Shown here piece after piece: positions 17,446-29,654 of a stretch of 64,000 nucleotides of DNA. Under the pieces are notes generated by a model. It searched no databases. It was not told the origin of the DNA and saw only the letters and a program-made list of their open reading frames with translations. Numbering within the stretch: position 1 is the stretch's first letter; each line of letters begins with the position of its first letter. The translations under genes were made by a program, and so were the position numbers. Where the stretch lies: NCBI RefSeq assembly GCF_947487575.1, contig NZ_CANKXG010000004.1, positions 1-64,000 on the forward strand. The letters are read 5' to 3'. The DNA comes from an uncultured Algibacter sp. Its GTDB lineage: Bacteria > Bacteroidota > Bacteroidia > Flavobacteriales > Flavobacteriaceae.

Positions 17446-17844
17446 ATGAAAATCGATGAAATACAAATAAGAGTGAGATATGGTGAAACAGATCAAATGG
17501 GTGTTGTATACCACGGTAATTATGCATTATACCTTGAAATGGGGAGAATTGAATGGTTAAGAAAGTTGGGAGTCTCTTATAAAGCGATGGAAAAAAATGG
17601 TATTATGTTACCTGTAGTTTCTTTAAATATAAACTATAAAAAATCAGCAGGTTATGATGATGTAATTAATGTAAAAACTCAACTAAAAAAGAAGCCAACA
17701 GCAAAGATAGAGTTTGAGTATGAAATTACTAATACGGATGGCGAGATTTTAACAACTGCCGAAACAACATTGGTTTTTATAGATATGGAAACAAATCGTC
17801 CAGTAAGGGCGCCTCAGTATATCTTAGAATTAATTGAAGGCTAA
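17446..17844 (+). CDS. YbgC-type acyl-CoA thioesterase (4HBT hot-dog fold)
   Basis: 132 aa, normal length. The active-site segment VRYGETDQMGVVYHGNYALYL carries D16 and H23, and EMGRIEWLR follows, both diagnostic of the YbgC/4-hydroxybenzoyl-CoA thioesterase family. It hydrolyses acyl-CoA or acyl-ACP; the chain preference is unknown. Divergent from dnaA, and its stop overlaps the convergent YigZ stop by four bases. Confidence 0.92.
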   Translation: MKIDEIQIRVRYGETDQMGVVYHGNYALYLEMGRIEWLRKLGVSYKAMEKNGIMLPVVSLNINYKKSAGYDDVINVKTQLKKKPTAKIEFEYEITNTDGEILTTAETTLVFIDMETNRPVRAPQYILELIEG

Positions 17845-18452
17845 TTAAGTTTTTTTATATCAACTTCATAAAGATGATTAAAAATCTCAAAAATGGATTT
17901 TGCTTCATTTTTTCTTACTGTAATTGTTATTTCGCAACTCATTTCTAATTTTTGATTAATTATTTTAAGTTGTTTTTCTTTGATGACACGCATCACACTA
18001 TTCATATTCTTATAGTCAAAATAAATAAGGTAATCAGTATTAATAGTTCTTTCAATTATAGCGGAATTCTCAAGAACCATTTGAGCAGCAGTTCTGTAAG
18101 CATTAATTAAACCACCAACACCTAGTTTTACACCACCAAAATAACGCACTACAACAATTAAAATATTGGTAAGCTCAAAAGATTGTATTTGTCCGTAAAT
18201 AGGCATTCCTGCAGAATTACTAGGTTCTCCATCATCATTTGCACGGTAAGTAATAGTCTCTGTCCCTAACTGGTAAGCATAACACCAATGCCTTGCAGCG
18301 TGATGTTTCTTTTTTAATTGCTCTAAGTGTTTTTTTATATGTTCTTCATTTATAACAGGAAAAGTGTATCCAAAAAACTTGCTGTTTTTGTCTTTAAACA
18401 AAGCTGGTTCAGGAATAGTTTCAATAGTTTTATATGTGTCCTTTTCAGTCAA
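17841..18452 (-). CDS. YigZ/IMPACT family protein
   Basis: 203 aa. The UPF0029/IMPACT N-terminal domain shows NDDGEPSNSAGMPI near residue 73 and VVRYFGGVKLGVGGLINAY near residue 99; the C-terminal ~70 residues form the YigZ-type ferredoxin-like domain. The family is linked to translation control but has no settled reaction. Last gene of the minus-strand operon LEA-ribD-HAD-YigZ, five bases after the HAD gene. Confidence 0.92.
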   Translation of the reverse strand: MTEKDTYKTIETIPEPALFKDKNSKFFGYTFPVINEEHIKKHLEQLKKKHHAARHWCYAYQLGTETITYRANDDGEPSNSAGMPIYGQIQSFELTNILIVVVRYFGGVKLGVGGLINAYRTAAQMVLENSAIIERTINTDYLIYFDYKNMNSVMRVIKEKQLKIINQKLEMSCEITITVRKNEAKSIFEIFNHLYEVDIKKLN

Positions 18453-18457
18453 GCTAT

Positions 18458-19069
18458 TTAGAAGAGATTTTTCTTAGTTTCAAAAAGATTCACAATATCT
18501 TCATTTTCAGGATTAATGTGCCACGTTTTAATATTCAAACGCTTTGCAGTTTCTATGTTGTCTTTATTATCATCTATAAAAAGGCATTCTTTAGTTTTGA
18601 GTTTATTTTCATTTAAAACAAATTCAAAAATATCTTCATTTGGTTTTACTAAGTTTATTTCATGTGAAAGGTAAAAGGCATCAAAGCAATTTTTAAAGTC
18701 CTCATAAAATGAAACATGCTCTTTTATATAATTAATATGAAGTTCGTTTGTGTTACTCAATAATATCAATTTATATTTTGAAGATGATTTAAGTTCTTTT
18801 AAAAACTCTAAACGCTGTTTCGGGAAATCTTTCAGCATAAGATTCCAAAGATTAATAAGTCCTTCTTTTGATAATTTCGGGAAATTTTCAGTATAGAACT
18901 GAAGAAATTCATCTGTTGAAATTAATCCTTGCTCATAAAAACTATTAAACCCAAGCATTTCATCTGATAGAGATTCTATTTCAAAAGTTTCTAGGGCATG
19001 TTTATGTGCAGCTTCAATATTTAAATTAATAAATACGTTGCCAAAATCGAAAATGATAGTTTTAATCAT
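18458..19069 (-). CDS. HAD-superfamily hydrolase (subfamily IA)
   Basis: 203 aa. The nucleophile motif is FDFGNV with D8; motif II is LLSNTNE near residue 104; the acidic motif III is LFIDDNKDNIE near residue 165. A helical cap sits between. Typical of HAD-IA phosphatases acting on small phosphorylated metabolites. Its start overlaps the ribD stop by eight bases; in several bacteria a HAD enzyme removes the phosphate of the RibD product, so a role in riboflavin synthesis is an attractive inference. Confidence 0.9.
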   Translation of the reverse strand: MIKTIIFDFGNVFINLNIEAAHKHALETFEIESLSDEMLGFNSFYEQGLISTDEFLQFYTENFPKLSKEGLINLWNLMLKDFPKQRLEFLKELKSSSKYKLILLSNTNELHINYIKEHVSFYEDFKNCFDAFYLSHEINLVKPNEDIFEFVLNENKLKTKECLFIDDNKDNIETAKRLNIKTWHINPENEDIVNLFETKKNLF

Positions 19070-20066
19070 TCAAGTATATTTTAAGATTATCAGTTAGTAA
19101 GTTTTCTTCAGAAATTAATTTTCCTTTGAAATTGGGCGCTTTTATACCTTTTTTGAATTCAATCTGTCCAGTAAAAACTCTTGCTTCATCCCAAAGGTTT
19201 TCATTTATAAAGGTTTGAAGTGTTTTTGCACCACCTTCAATAATCACTGAATTTATATCATTACTAAATAATAAACCTGCAATTTGTTTTGTCAGGGGCT
19301 TAGTGAAATCAGTGTTGTTTTTAGAGATTAATATAGTTTTTGAGTCTTTATTAAAAACATGAAGTCTTTTAGATAATTTCTCGTCTTTATCAATAACAAT
19401 CCTAATAGGGTTTTCGCCTATCCAATCTCTAGTGGTTAAACTTGGATTGTCTTCTAAAACGGTATTTTTTCCTACTAAAATAGCTTGTTCTTCAGCTCGC
19501 CATTTATGCACTAATTGCCTAGAAAGCGTATTCGTAATCCAAATTGGTTTTTGTTCACTTTTAGTTTTTGGAGCAATAAAACCATCACTAGTTTCTGCCC
19601 ATTTTAAAATAATATAAGGTCGTTTTTTATTATGAAACGTAAAAAAACGTTTATGATGATTTTTACATTCATCTTCTAAAACACCAACAGTTACAGTACA
19701 ACCAGCAGCTATAAGTTTTTTTATGCCTTTACCAGCTACTCTTTCATTGTCATCAACACAACCAATAATAACGTTTGGTATTTGATGTTTTATAATAAGG
19801 TCGCTACAAGGTGGTGTTTTCCCGTAGTGGGAGCAAGGTTCTAACGTTACATAAATTGTGGCTTCTTTTAGTAAACCTTTATTTGAGACAGAATTTATGG
19901 CGTTTACTTCAGCATGATTACATCCATAAGCGCTTGTGTAACCGTCACCTATAATTTTATTATTATGGACAATAACGCTACCAACCATAGGGTTTGGCCT
20001 GGTGTTTCCTAAACCATTTTTTGCTATTTCAAGACAGCGTTTTATGTATGTTTCGTGTAGTGTCAA
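19062..20066 (-). CDS. ribD: Riboflavin biosynthesis deaminase/reductase RibD
   Basis: 334 aa bifunctional enzyme of riboflavin synthesis. The N-terminal zinc deaminase domain has H51-A-E53 and the two zinc cysteines C78 and C87 (EPCSHYGKTPPCSD). The C-terminal reductase domain begins near residue 150 (RPYIILKWAETSDGFIA) and ends with the VIIEGGAKTLQTFI motif. It overlaps the HAD gene and follows the LEA-like lipoprotein by two bases, so it is in an operon. No FMN riboswitch is visible upstream. Confidence 0.97.
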   Translation of the reverse strand: MTLHETYIKRCLEIAKNGLGNTRPNPMVGSVIVHNNKIIGDGYTSAYGCNHAEVNAINSVSNKGLLKEATIYVTLEPCSHYGKTPPCSDLIIKHQIPNVIIGCVDDNERVAGKGIKKLIAAGCTVTVGVLEDECKNHHKRFFTFHNKKRPYIILKWAETSDGFIAPKTKSEQKPIWITNTLSRQLVHKWRAEEQAILVGKNTVLEDNPSLTTRDWIGENPIRIVIDKDEKLSKRLHVFNKDSKTILISKNNTDFTKPLTKQIAGLLFSNDINSVIIEGGAKTLQTFINENLWDEARVFTGQIEFKKGIKAPNFKGKLISEENLLTDNLKIYLND

Positions 20067-20068
20067 TT

Positions 20069-20524
20069 CTAAAATTTAATTTTCACATCTTCAGTTTGGT
20101 TAATTTCATAAGTCGATGAAAACCCTAATACTCTATATTTAATATCGCCTTTATATTGCACTTTAACTTTCTTACTAAATAAACTTCCAATTAATCCACC
20201 AATACTTTTATTGCTAAATATGCTATCTGTTGGTACATTTGTTTTTAAAGGCACTGAGAATTCTTTTTTTGCTGGCACCTCAAAGCTTTCTGTAGAAACA
20301 CTTGCCATTTCGTTGTCGTTTACAAACACTTTTATTTCATCGGTTTGTAGTTCGCCACCAATATCATTTGGGTTTATAAACTTTGCTTCGGCAGTAAAAG
20401 TGATGTATTTAGAAGTCGATTCTAAAACCTTGATGTTTTCTAGACCAATAAATTGAGGTTTTTCATTTACAGAACAGCTTAAAAAAGCTAAACAAATTGT
20501 TGATAAAATTATAAGTTTTCCCAT
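20069..20524 (-). CDS. LEA14-like lipoprotein
   Basis: 151 aa. A lipoprotein signal ends at LAFLSC (Cys17). The body (KYITFTAEAKFINPNDIGGELQ and VPLKTNVPTD) follows the alternating beta pattern of LEA type 2 / WHy domains, seen in many Bacteroidota lipoproteins of unknown role. First gene of the ribD operon; the link to riboflavin synthesis may be only positional. Confidence 0.75.
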   Translation of the reverse strand: MGKLIILSTICLAFLSCSVNEKPQFIGLENIKVLESTSKYITFTAEAKFINPNDIGGELQTDEIKVFVNDNEMASVSTESFEVPAKKEFSVPLKTNVPTDSIFSNKSIGGLIGSLFSKKVKVQYKGDIKYRVLGFSSTYEINQTEDVKIKF

Positions 20525-20565
20525 GATATTTTTTTTCGATTTAACGTATCTTCACTACCTTAAAA

Positions 20566-21065
20566 GTGCTACTTAAAGTGAGTAAAGATACTATAGTTAT
20601 TCGAGAAATAGAACCTCAAGACAATGCTCAAATGGAGCAAGTAATTAGGGCGTGTTTTCATGAGTTTAAAATTCCGTTAGAAGGCACTGCATATTCTGAT
20701 AATGAAACACCTAGAATGTATGAATCTTATCAAAATGATAATGATGTGTATTTTGTAATTGTTAAAAATGATGAAGTTTTAGGCGGTGGCGGCGTAAAAC
20801 CTTTACCAGATTTTGAAGGTAATGTGTGTGAAATTCAAAAAATGTATTTCTCTCCTAAAGTAAGAGGTGCAGGTTATGGTAGACAATTGTTTGAAAAATG
20901 TATGAAAGCTGCTAAAGATTTAGGATATAAAAAATGTTATTTAGAATCTGCTTCGCAACTTAAAGCTGCTATTCATATTTATGAAAGTTACGGGTTTAAG
21001 CATTTAGGTAATGCTCTTGGAAATACAGGTCATTACTCTTGTGGTGTATGGATGATAAAGGATTT

Positions 21066-21069
<4 letters not shown>
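20566..21069 (+). CDS. GNAT-family N-acetyltransferase
   Basis: 167 aa. The acetyl-CoA loop KVRGAGYGRQLFEKCM and the late ESASQLKAAIHIYESYGF motif are clear. There is no ATG: translation starts at a GTG, either 20566 or four codons later at 20578 (GTG AGT AAA), and the sequence does not decide. Its stop overlaps the likely prmC start (ATGA), so the gene is cotranscribed with prmC and ligA. Confidence 0.88.
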
Positions 21070-23917
<2,848 letters not shown>

Positions 23918-23972
23918 TTGCACATTTTTATCGATTAAAAGTAATTTTATACGTTTAATTGTAAAAATAACT

Positions 23973-23980
23973 TATATTTG
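23973..23980 (+). promoter_or_regulatory. -7 box of the polytopic membrane protein gene
   Basis: TATATTTG, 23 bases before the start codon. No well-spaced -33 element is seen. Confidence 0.5.
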
Positions 23981-24003
23981 TACTTCAACAATAAATTACT
24001 CTC

Positions 24004-24741
24004 ATGTACAAGTCGAAAGTCTTGGTAGGATTTGTTTTAATGTGTTATTTCTTATTTGCTATTTTTGAATTTAGTGGTAATGAAGTGGTAGCATATTACT
24101 TTAATTCATTAATTGTACCCTTAATTACAATTATTTACATTTTATTTATTGAGCCAAAAAGCAAATTATTTTTAATGTTTTTAGTATGCTATTCTTTATC
24201 AGACATCTTAGGAATAGTAATTGATAATATGCCTTATGATGAATCACAAAAACTTTATGATTTTGAATATTATGTTGGTAATTCGCTATATATATTAGCT
24301 TATTTTTTTCTGATAATAAAAATCAGTAAATCTCTTAGCTTTTCTCATATTTTTAAAAACTTCAAGCTTCATTTATTAGTGTTATGTGTTCTAAATGTTT
24401 ACCTGTTATATGTTTTGCATGATATAATTGACCCTAATCTTGTGCTTGAAAGTGATTATTACTTAGAATTAACTTATAATATTGTTGTTCTCTTTCTACT
24501 GTCTTTATCATTATTAAATTATTTTTATAAGGACAATACAAAATCACTTTACTTATTTCTAGGAGCGTTGTGTATTGTTTTTTCTGAAGTACTAGATATA
24601 GCTTATATATATGTATCTCAAAGATATTTTTTAAACTTTTTGGCAACAACACTTGCCTTAGGAGCCTTTTGTTTCTTCTTTCAACAATCAAAATTATTAA
24701 ATATTGCTAATGAAGAAGAGAAATATATTGTTACTGAGTAA
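24004..24741 (+). CDS. Polytopic membrane protein of unknown function
   Basis: 245 aa with about seven to eight hydrophobic helices spread evenly along the chain (residues 5-20, 30-48, 54-72, 92-108, 122-140, 155-172, 181-200, 210-226) and short loops. The arrangement recalls YhhN/TMEM86-type proteins, but I see no diagnostic motif and do not assign it. Own promoter box upstream; it converges on the DoxX gene with five bases between stops. Confidence 0.7.
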   Translation: MYKSKVLVGFVLMCYFLFAIFEFSGNEVVAYYFNSLIVPLITIIYILFIEPKSKLFLMFLVCYSLSDILGIVIDNMPYDESQKLYDFEYYVGNSLYILAYFFLIIKISKSLSFSHIFKNFKLHLLVLCVLNVYLLYVLHDIIDPNLVLESDYYLELTYNIVVLFLLSLSLLNYFYKDNTKSLYLFLGALCIVFSEVLDIAYIYVSQRYFLNFLATTLALGAFCFFFQQSKLLNIANEEEKYIVTE

Positions 24742-24746
24742 AAAAG

Positions 24747-25127
24747 TTATGCTTTTTTTAAAAAAGGAATATCTTTCCTGTATAAATAAAGAATAATAGC
24801 AGAAAGTGCAAAAGTAACTATAGCTGTGCCAAAGAGCACACCATCATCATTTCTTACTTCAATACCCAATTGCGTTAAGTGCATCATGATTGCTCCACCA
24901 ATAATACCTAGAGTTAAACCAGCTCCTATCCAAACAGTTTTTGGTATGAGAAGTAAAATACCAGCAATTAGTTCCAAAATTCCAATACCAATTCTTCCTA
25001 CTGGTTCTAAACCAACAGTTTTAAAAATATAGACACTGTCTGGGTGTGCGGAAAATTTAAAACGTAAAGTTTGTATTAAAATAACGGCTACAATAAGTCG
25101 TAAAGCGAAAGGAATGTGTTTTTTCAT
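24747..25127 (-). CDS. DoxX-family membrane protein
   Basis: 126 aa with four membrane helices. The segment FKTVGLEPVGRIGIGILELIAG and the LLIPKTVWIGAGLTLGIIGGAIMMH helix are typical of DoxX/DoxD-like small membrane proteins, whose role (quinol or redox related) is poorly defined. Single gene. Confidence 0.85.
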   Translation of the reverse strand: MKKHIPFALRLIVAVILIQTLRFKFSAHPDSVYIFKTVGLEPVGRIGIGILELIAGILLLIPKTVWIGAGLTLGIIGGAIMMHLTQLGIEVRNDDGVLFGTAIVTFALSAIILYLYRKDIPFLKKA

Positions 25128-25194
25128 AATACGGATGTTTAGTTAAAAACTTAGACGCTCTCAACCTCAATTCATAACAAAAAGATAAAACTAC

Positions 25195-26112
25195 TTATAC
25201 AATTATTGAAGTTCCATTGGCTGACTTGCCCTTATTTGAATCAAAATAAAAATCTATTCTCCCCAAGTTTATACCATAGCATCCAACTTGGTTAACTAGC
25301 ATGTTTTTATTTTCAATATTTTTAACAACAGTAGGTTTTGGTAAAAAAGTATGAGTGTGCCCGCCTATAATTAAATCAATATCTTTTGTAGCTTTTGCAA
25401 GTGTTAAATCACTTATTTTGTTAGGATTATTTTTATAATAATAACCTAAATGTGATAGACAGATAATTAAATCGCATCCTTTTTCAGTTTTCAAAATTCG
25501 TGACATATCTTGACTAATTTCAACCGGGTTTAAATATTTTGTTTCCTTAAACATGTTTGGGGCAACTAGCCCATCTAATTTAATTCCAAGACCAAAAACA
25601 CCTATTTTTATACCATCCTTTTTAAAAATTTTATAAGGTTTTGTATGTGTATCCATTATGGTGTTAGAAAAATCATAATTTGCAGTTATAAACTGAAATT
25701 TGGCATGGGGTAATTGTGCATATAAACCATCAATGCTATTGTCAAAATCATGATTACCAATAGTTGCAGCATCGTATTTTAACTTACTCATAAGTTTAAA
25801 CTCTAATTCTCCACCATAGTAATTAAAATATGGTGTGCCTTGAAAAATATCGCCTGCATCTAGTAATAAAGTGTTAGGGTTTTCTTTCTTTATAGATTCT
25901 ACTAAACTTGCACGTCTAGCTATTCCGCCTTTATTTGCGTTTCTGCCATGGTCAGGTCCAAAAGTATCAATATGACTATGCACATCATTTGTATGAAGAA
26001 TAGTAATTTTTGTATCCTTTGGCAAATTAGTGAAGGATTGTAAACCTAAGCTTCCTATAGTTGCTAAAGCTGTTCCTGCTGATGCTTTTTGTATAAAATG
26101 TCTACGCTTCAT
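25195..26112 (-). CDS. 5'-nucleotidase-type metallophosphatase, catalytic half
   Basis: 305 aa. An RR-containing signal (MKRRHFIQKAS...) looks like a twin-arginine export signal. The metallophosphoesterase motifs are in order: HTNDVHSH near residue 40, DAGDIFQGTP near 87, GNHDFD near 117, and GGHTHTF near 251. It lacks the C-terminal nucleotide-binding domain that completes a normal 5'-nucleotidase (about 550 aa); that domain is encoded by the gene just upstream. The two proteins probably work together or were split from one ancestor. Confidence 0.92.
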   Translation of the reverse strand: MKRRHFIQKASAGTALATIGSLGLQSFTNLPKDTKITILHTNDVHSHIDTFGPDHGRNANKGGIARRASLVESIKKENPNTLLLDAGDIFQGTPYFNYYGGELEFKLMSKLKYDAATIGNHDFDNSIDGLYAQLPHAKFQFITANYDFSNTIMDTHTKPYKIFKKDGIKIGVFGLGIKLDGLVAPNMFKETKYLNPVEISQDMSRILKTEKGCDLIICLSHLGYYYKNNPNKISDLTLAKATKDIDLIIGGHTHTFLPKPTVVKNIENKNMLVNQVGCYGINLGRIDFYFDSNKGKSANGTSIIV

Positions 26113-26115
26113 AAT

Positions 26116-26874
26116 TTACTTTATTTGAATAAATCTATCATCAATATTAGGTTTTATAGTGTCAAGTTTATTAAACTTATCAATTATAGCGTTTCTAATT
26201 TTATAATTTAATCTATAAATACTATCGTTTGGTTTAAAAAAATACATGTTATCTCCACCATTATATAAATAATCGCTGGTGGCAACATAATAGGTTTTGT
26301 TTTGTTTTATTGTTTTACCTTTTATTTTAGCTTCAATGATATTGAAATTTTTATCAATAGATAAATTTAATTTTGAAATTGGATGCGCCCTTTTTGCTCT
26401 GATTAAATAATGAATTAAACTATCAATTTGATTAGTTTTAAGTGCAACAACAACAATGCTATTCTCAAAAGGCATTAATTGAAAAGCTGTTCTTTTTGAG
26501 ACTCCTCCTTTGTTTAATGGAGATCTAATACCCCCGTGATTTAACAAAACCAAATCAATCTCTTTTCCTGTTCTGCTTTTAAAGATAGGATTAGCTTCAC
26601 TATAAACTGCATCTGCCATAAAATTACCTACAGCAGTATTAAAATTACCATCGTTTTTTGAATATGTACTTAGTGAATAGGCTATAATACTATCTAAATC
26701 TTTTTGGATATTATCTCGAAACGGTTTTATAAATGCTTCAATATTTGAGTCAATAGCCAGCGAATCTGTAATTTGAATTTGTGTACCTTTAATTTTAGAA
26801 AGTTGTAATTTATCTTGTTTGCAATTCAGAAAAATTAAAACATATAACAAAATAAAGAAATGTGTAAACCTCAT
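26116..26874 (-). CDS. 5'-nucleotidase C-terminal domain protein
   Basis: 252 aa. A lipoprotein-like signal (ILLYVLIFLNCKQ, Cys near 19) is followed by the 5'-nucleotidase C-terminal fold: NTAVGNFMADAV near residue 78, LLNHGGIRSPL near 109, FQLMPFENSIVVV near 130, and a DYLYNGGDNMYFF substrate loop near 205. On its own it has no catalytic metal site. The partner metallophosphatase begins three bases after its stop. Gene order is substrate-binding half first, catalytic half second, the reverse of the fused enzyme. Confidence 0.92.
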   Translation of the reverse strand: MRFTHFFILLYVLIFLNCKQDKLQLSKIKGTQIQITDSLAIDSNIEAFIKPFRDNIQKDLDSIIAYSLSTYSKNDGNFNTAVGNFMADAVYSEANPIFKSRTGKEIDLVLLNHGGIRSPLNKGGVSKRTAFQLMPFENSIVVVALKTNQIDSLIHYLIRAKRAHPISKLNLSIDKNFNIIEAKIKGKTIKQNKTYYVATSDYLYNGGDNMYFFKPNDSIYRLNYKIRNAIIDKFNKLDTIKPNIDDRFIQIK

Positions 26875-26905
26875 ACGAAAATCTATAATTTGAATGTACT
26901 TTTGC

Positions 26906-26913
26906 TACCTTTG
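26906..26913 (+). promoter_or_regulatory. -7 box of the DUF6913-dapA operon
   Basis: TACCTTTG fits TAnnTTTG and lies 18 bases before the DUF6913 start, in the 57-base divergent interval with the 5'-nucleotidase genes. Confidence 0.5.
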
Positions 26914-26931
26914 CGCAAAGAATAAAGATAA

Positions 26932-27462
26932 ATGATTTTAAAGGGTTTTAAAGAAAAATCTAATAAAAAGCACTTAAATAAATTGTTAGATAACCGACAA
27001 GTTAATGTTAATAACGATAAAGTTATAAGTTTAGGTGTTATCTTAAATATTGATGAGTTTGATGATTTTGAGGCCTTTAACATATTAGCTGAATATATAA
27101 AAGTACGCCCAAATAGATTGAAAATTATAGCATACTCTTCAAGTAAAAAGAATGATTTATTGTCTTGGAATGAATGTTATAATCCTAAAGATTTTGGTTG
27201 GAAAGGAGATATAAAAAATTCAGAATTACAAACTTTTTTAGATACTAAATTTGATGTCTTGATAAGTTATTATGAAAAAGAAATTCTAGAGTTGAAGTTA
27301 ATAACTGCTGAATCCAAAGCAAAATTTAAAATCGGGATTTTACAACCTGATGAGCGTTTGAATGATTTAATTATTAAAACCAATTTAAAACAGTTCAATC
27401 TTTTTAAAGAAGAAGTGTTTAAATACCTAACCATTTTTAAAAAAATAAGTAGTAATGAATAA
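26932..27462 (+). CDS. DUF6913-type flavobacterial protein
   Basis: 176 aa soluble protein without signal peptide, resembling the flavobacterial family DUF6913. No catalytic motif can be seen. It overlaps the dapA start by eight bases, so the two are translationally coupled. A role connected with lysine/diaminopimelate synthesis is only suggested by position. Confidence 0.72.
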   Translation: MILKGFKEKSNKKHLNKLLDNRQVNVNNDKVISLGVILNIDEFDDFEAFNILAEYIKVRPNRLKIIAYSSSKKNDLLSWNECYNPKDFGWKGDIKNSELQTFLDTKFDVLISYYEKEILELKLITAESKAKFKIGILQPDERLNDLIIKTNLKQFNLFKEEVFKYLTIFKKISSNE

Positions 27463-28333
27463 TAAGTTTGTAGGAACGGGAGTTGCATTAGTTACACCAT
27501 TTAATTCAGATTTAAGTATAGATCATAAAGCATTAACCAATATTGTAAATTATAATATTGAAAATGGTACAGATTATCTTGTGATTTGTGGAACAACAGG
27601 AGAGAGTGTAACGCTTACTAAGCAAGAGAAGAAAGAAGTAGTAGCTATCATCTCAGAGGCTAATAAAGGACGATTGCCACTGGTTTTAGGTATTGGGGGA
27701 AACAACACAATTGCTGTAGTTGAAGAGATTAAATCTACAGATTTAAGTAGTATTGATGCTATATTATCTGTTTCTCCATATTACAGCAAACCAACGCAAG
27801 AAGGCATTTATCAACATTTCAAAGCTGTTTCAGAAGCATCTCCAGTAGATATAATTTTATATAATGTTCCTGGACGTACTTCTAAAAACGTGGAGGTAGA
27901 AACTACTTTGAGACTAGCTAACGATTTCAAGAATGTTATAGCAGTTAAAGAAGCAGGAAACAATATGGCTCAATATTTAGAGTTAATAAAAAATAAACCA
28001 TCAAATTTTTTAATAATTTCTGGTGATGATGATTTGGCACTAGGGGTAACTTTAGCAGGAGGTTCTGGAGTTATTTCTGTAATAGGACAAGCTTTTCCTA
28101 GTGAATTTTCAAACATGATTCGGTTAGGGTTAAAAGGCAAAACTAATGAAGCTTACAAGCTTCATTTTAGACTTATGGATGTTATTGGTTATATTTTTGA
28201 AGAGAATAACCCTGCTGGAATTAAAGCCGTTTTTGAAGCCTTAAATTTATGCCAGGATACAGTTAGATTACCTATAGTCCCAGCGTCTAAAAACTTAAAA
28301 TCAAAAATAACAGATTTTGTAAAAACATTCTAA
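27455..28333 (+). CDS. dapA: 4-hydroxy-tetrahydrodipicolinate synthase
   Basis: 292 aa TIM-barrel enzyme that condenses pyruvate with aspartate semialdehyde. The Schiff-base lysine is K165 (VIAVKEAG), with the partner tyrosine Y136 in LYNVPGR and the GTTGES pyruvate loop at 46-51. It makes precursor for lysine and peptidoglycan, the same pathway as dapF at 10.6 kb. Overlaps the preceding gene by eight bases. Confidence 0.97.
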   Translation: MNNKFVGTGVALVTPFNSDLSIDHKALTNIVNYNIENGTDYLVICGTTGESVTLTKQEKKEVVAIISEANKGRLPLVLGIGGNNTIAVVEEIKSTDLSSIDAILSVSPYYSKPTQEGIYQHFKAVSEASPVDIILYNVPGRTSKNVEVETTLRLANDFKNVIAVKEAGNNMAQYLELIKNKPSNFLIISGDDDLALGVTLAGGSGVISVIGQAFPSEFSNMIRLGLKGKTNEAYKLHFRLMDVIGYIFEENNPAGIKAVFEALNLCQDTVRLPIVPASKNLKSKITDFVKTF

Positions 28334-28424
28334 TCTGTTAAATATTACTTAAACCTTATAATTGCTGCATATTTGCCATTATTTTAGCATTCAAATAATA
28401 TTTTTAAATTCCATATTAATAGCG

Positions 28425-28432
28425 TATTTTTG
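28425..28432 (+). promoter_or_regulatory. -7 box of the bamD operon
   Basis: TATTTTTG, 19 bases before the bamD start; no clear -33 element. Confidence 0.45.
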
Positions 28433-28451
28433 CATGCTGTATTAAAAATCT

Positions 28452-29291
28452 ATGAAAAAAATTTTTTACATATTAACAACTTTTGCTGTTTTTAGTAGTT
28501 GTAGCGAATATCAAAAGGCTTTAAAGGCTGATGGAGAAGGTGCTATTGCTGAAAAATTTAAAATGGGAGAAGCGTTGTATAAAGAAGGTAAATTTGCTAA
28601 GGCCAATAGACTTTTTGCACAAATTGTTCCTAATTATAGGGGGAAACCACAGGCTGAAAAATTAATGTACTTGTATTCTCATACGTTTTATGAAATGGGA
28701 GATTACTATGTAGCTGGTTATCAGTTTGAGCGTTTTGCTTCAAGCTATCCTAAAAGCGAAAAGGTGGCTGAGGCTTCTTTTTTAAGTGCAAAAAGTGCTT
28801 ATCAATTATCACCTGTTTATAGTAAAGATCAAACAGAAACTAAGGAAGCTATAGAAAAACTTCAAGAGTTTATAAATGTATATACAGAATCAAATAATGT
28901 TTCAGAAGCTAGTAAACTAGTTCAAGAATTAGATTTTAAACTTGAGAAAAAAGCTTATGAGACAGCAAAACAGTATAATCAAATTTCTGATTATCCTGCA
29001 TCTGTAAGATCTTTTGATAATTTTATTTTCGAGTTTCCAGGTTCTAAGTTGCGTGAAGATGCCTTGTATTATAGACTAGATTCAGCTTATAAATTAGCGC
29101 TTAATAGTATAGAAGTTAAAAGAACACTTCAAGCGGGTTTGGTATATTTGAAAAAAGAACGTTTAGAAGCTGCAAAAGAGTACTCAGATGCGTTTAAATT
29201 AGCCTATGCTAATTCAAAATATATTGAAGATGTAAATGAGATGGCTTCAGAAATCAATGATGAATTAAAAAATTACAGCACAAAAAGTTAA
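28452..29291 (+). CDS. bamD: Outer-membrane assembly lipoprotein BamD
   Basis: 279 aa. A lipoprotein signal ends at FSSCSEY (Cys near residue 17). Tetratricopeptide-like helices run from about residue 35 (MGEALYKEGKFAKANRLFAQIV, then GDYYVAGYQFERFASSYP), as in BamD/YfiO. It is part of the BAM complex that folds outer-membrane beta-barrels. Followed by rpoZ after 11 bases; the bamD-rpoZ-coaBC order is conserved in flavobacteria. Confidence 0.95.
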   Translation: MKKIFYILTTFAVFSSCSEYQKALKADGEGAIAEKFKMGEALYKEGKFAKANRLFAQIVPNYRGKPQAEKLMYLYSHTFYEMGDYYVAGYQFERFASSYPKSEKVAEASFLSAKSAYQLSPVYSKDQTETKEAIEKLQEFINVYTESNNVSEASKLVQELDFKLEKKAYETAKQYNQISDYPASVRSFDNFIFEFPGSKLREDALYYRLDSAYKLALNSIEVKRTLQAGLVYLKKERLEAAKEYSDAFKLAYANSKYIEDVNEMASEINDELKNYSTKS

Positions 29292-29302
29292 ATAATAATA
29301 TA

Positions 29303-29632
29303 ATGGATTTAAAAAAAACCAATGCTCCAGTTAATACGGTAACGTATGATAGAAATCAAATTGATGAGCCAACAGAGAATATCTACGAGTCAATTTCAAT
29401 TATATCAAGACGTGCAGAACAAATTAACACAGAGATTAAAAAAGAACTTATTGATAAGTTAGAAGAATTTGCTACTTATAATGATAGTCTTGAAGAAATC
29501 TTTGAAAACAAAGAGCAAATTGAGGTTTCTAAATTTTACGAAAAATTACCAAAACCTCATGCATTAGCTGTTCAAGAATGGCTAACAGATAAAATATATT
29601 TTAGAAATACTGACGAAGATAGTCAGGAATAA
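29303..29632 (+). CDS. rpoZ: RNA polymerase omega subunit (Rpb6-like)
   Basis: 109 aa. The segment NIYESISIISRRAEQINTEI is the Rpb6/omega core helix, and the C-terminal extension with KPHALAVQEWLTDKIYFRN is usual in Bacteroidota. It stabilises the beta' subunit. Its place between bamD and coaBC supports the call, since omega is often coupled to coenzyme A genes. Confidence 0.92.
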   Translation: MDLKKTNAPVNTVTYDRNQIDEPTENIYESISIISRRAEQINTEIKKELIDKLEEFATYNDSLEEIFENKEQIEVSKFYEKLPKPHALAVQEWLTDKIYFRNTDEDSQE

Positions 29633-29654
29633 TTTCTAAATTTAAACACCATTA

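Noticed and set aside
21039-21065. Longer N-terminus for prmC
   Set aside because: Needs a non-ATG start deep inside the GNAT gene and adds residues unlike the family; ATG 21066 in an ATGA overlap fits better.
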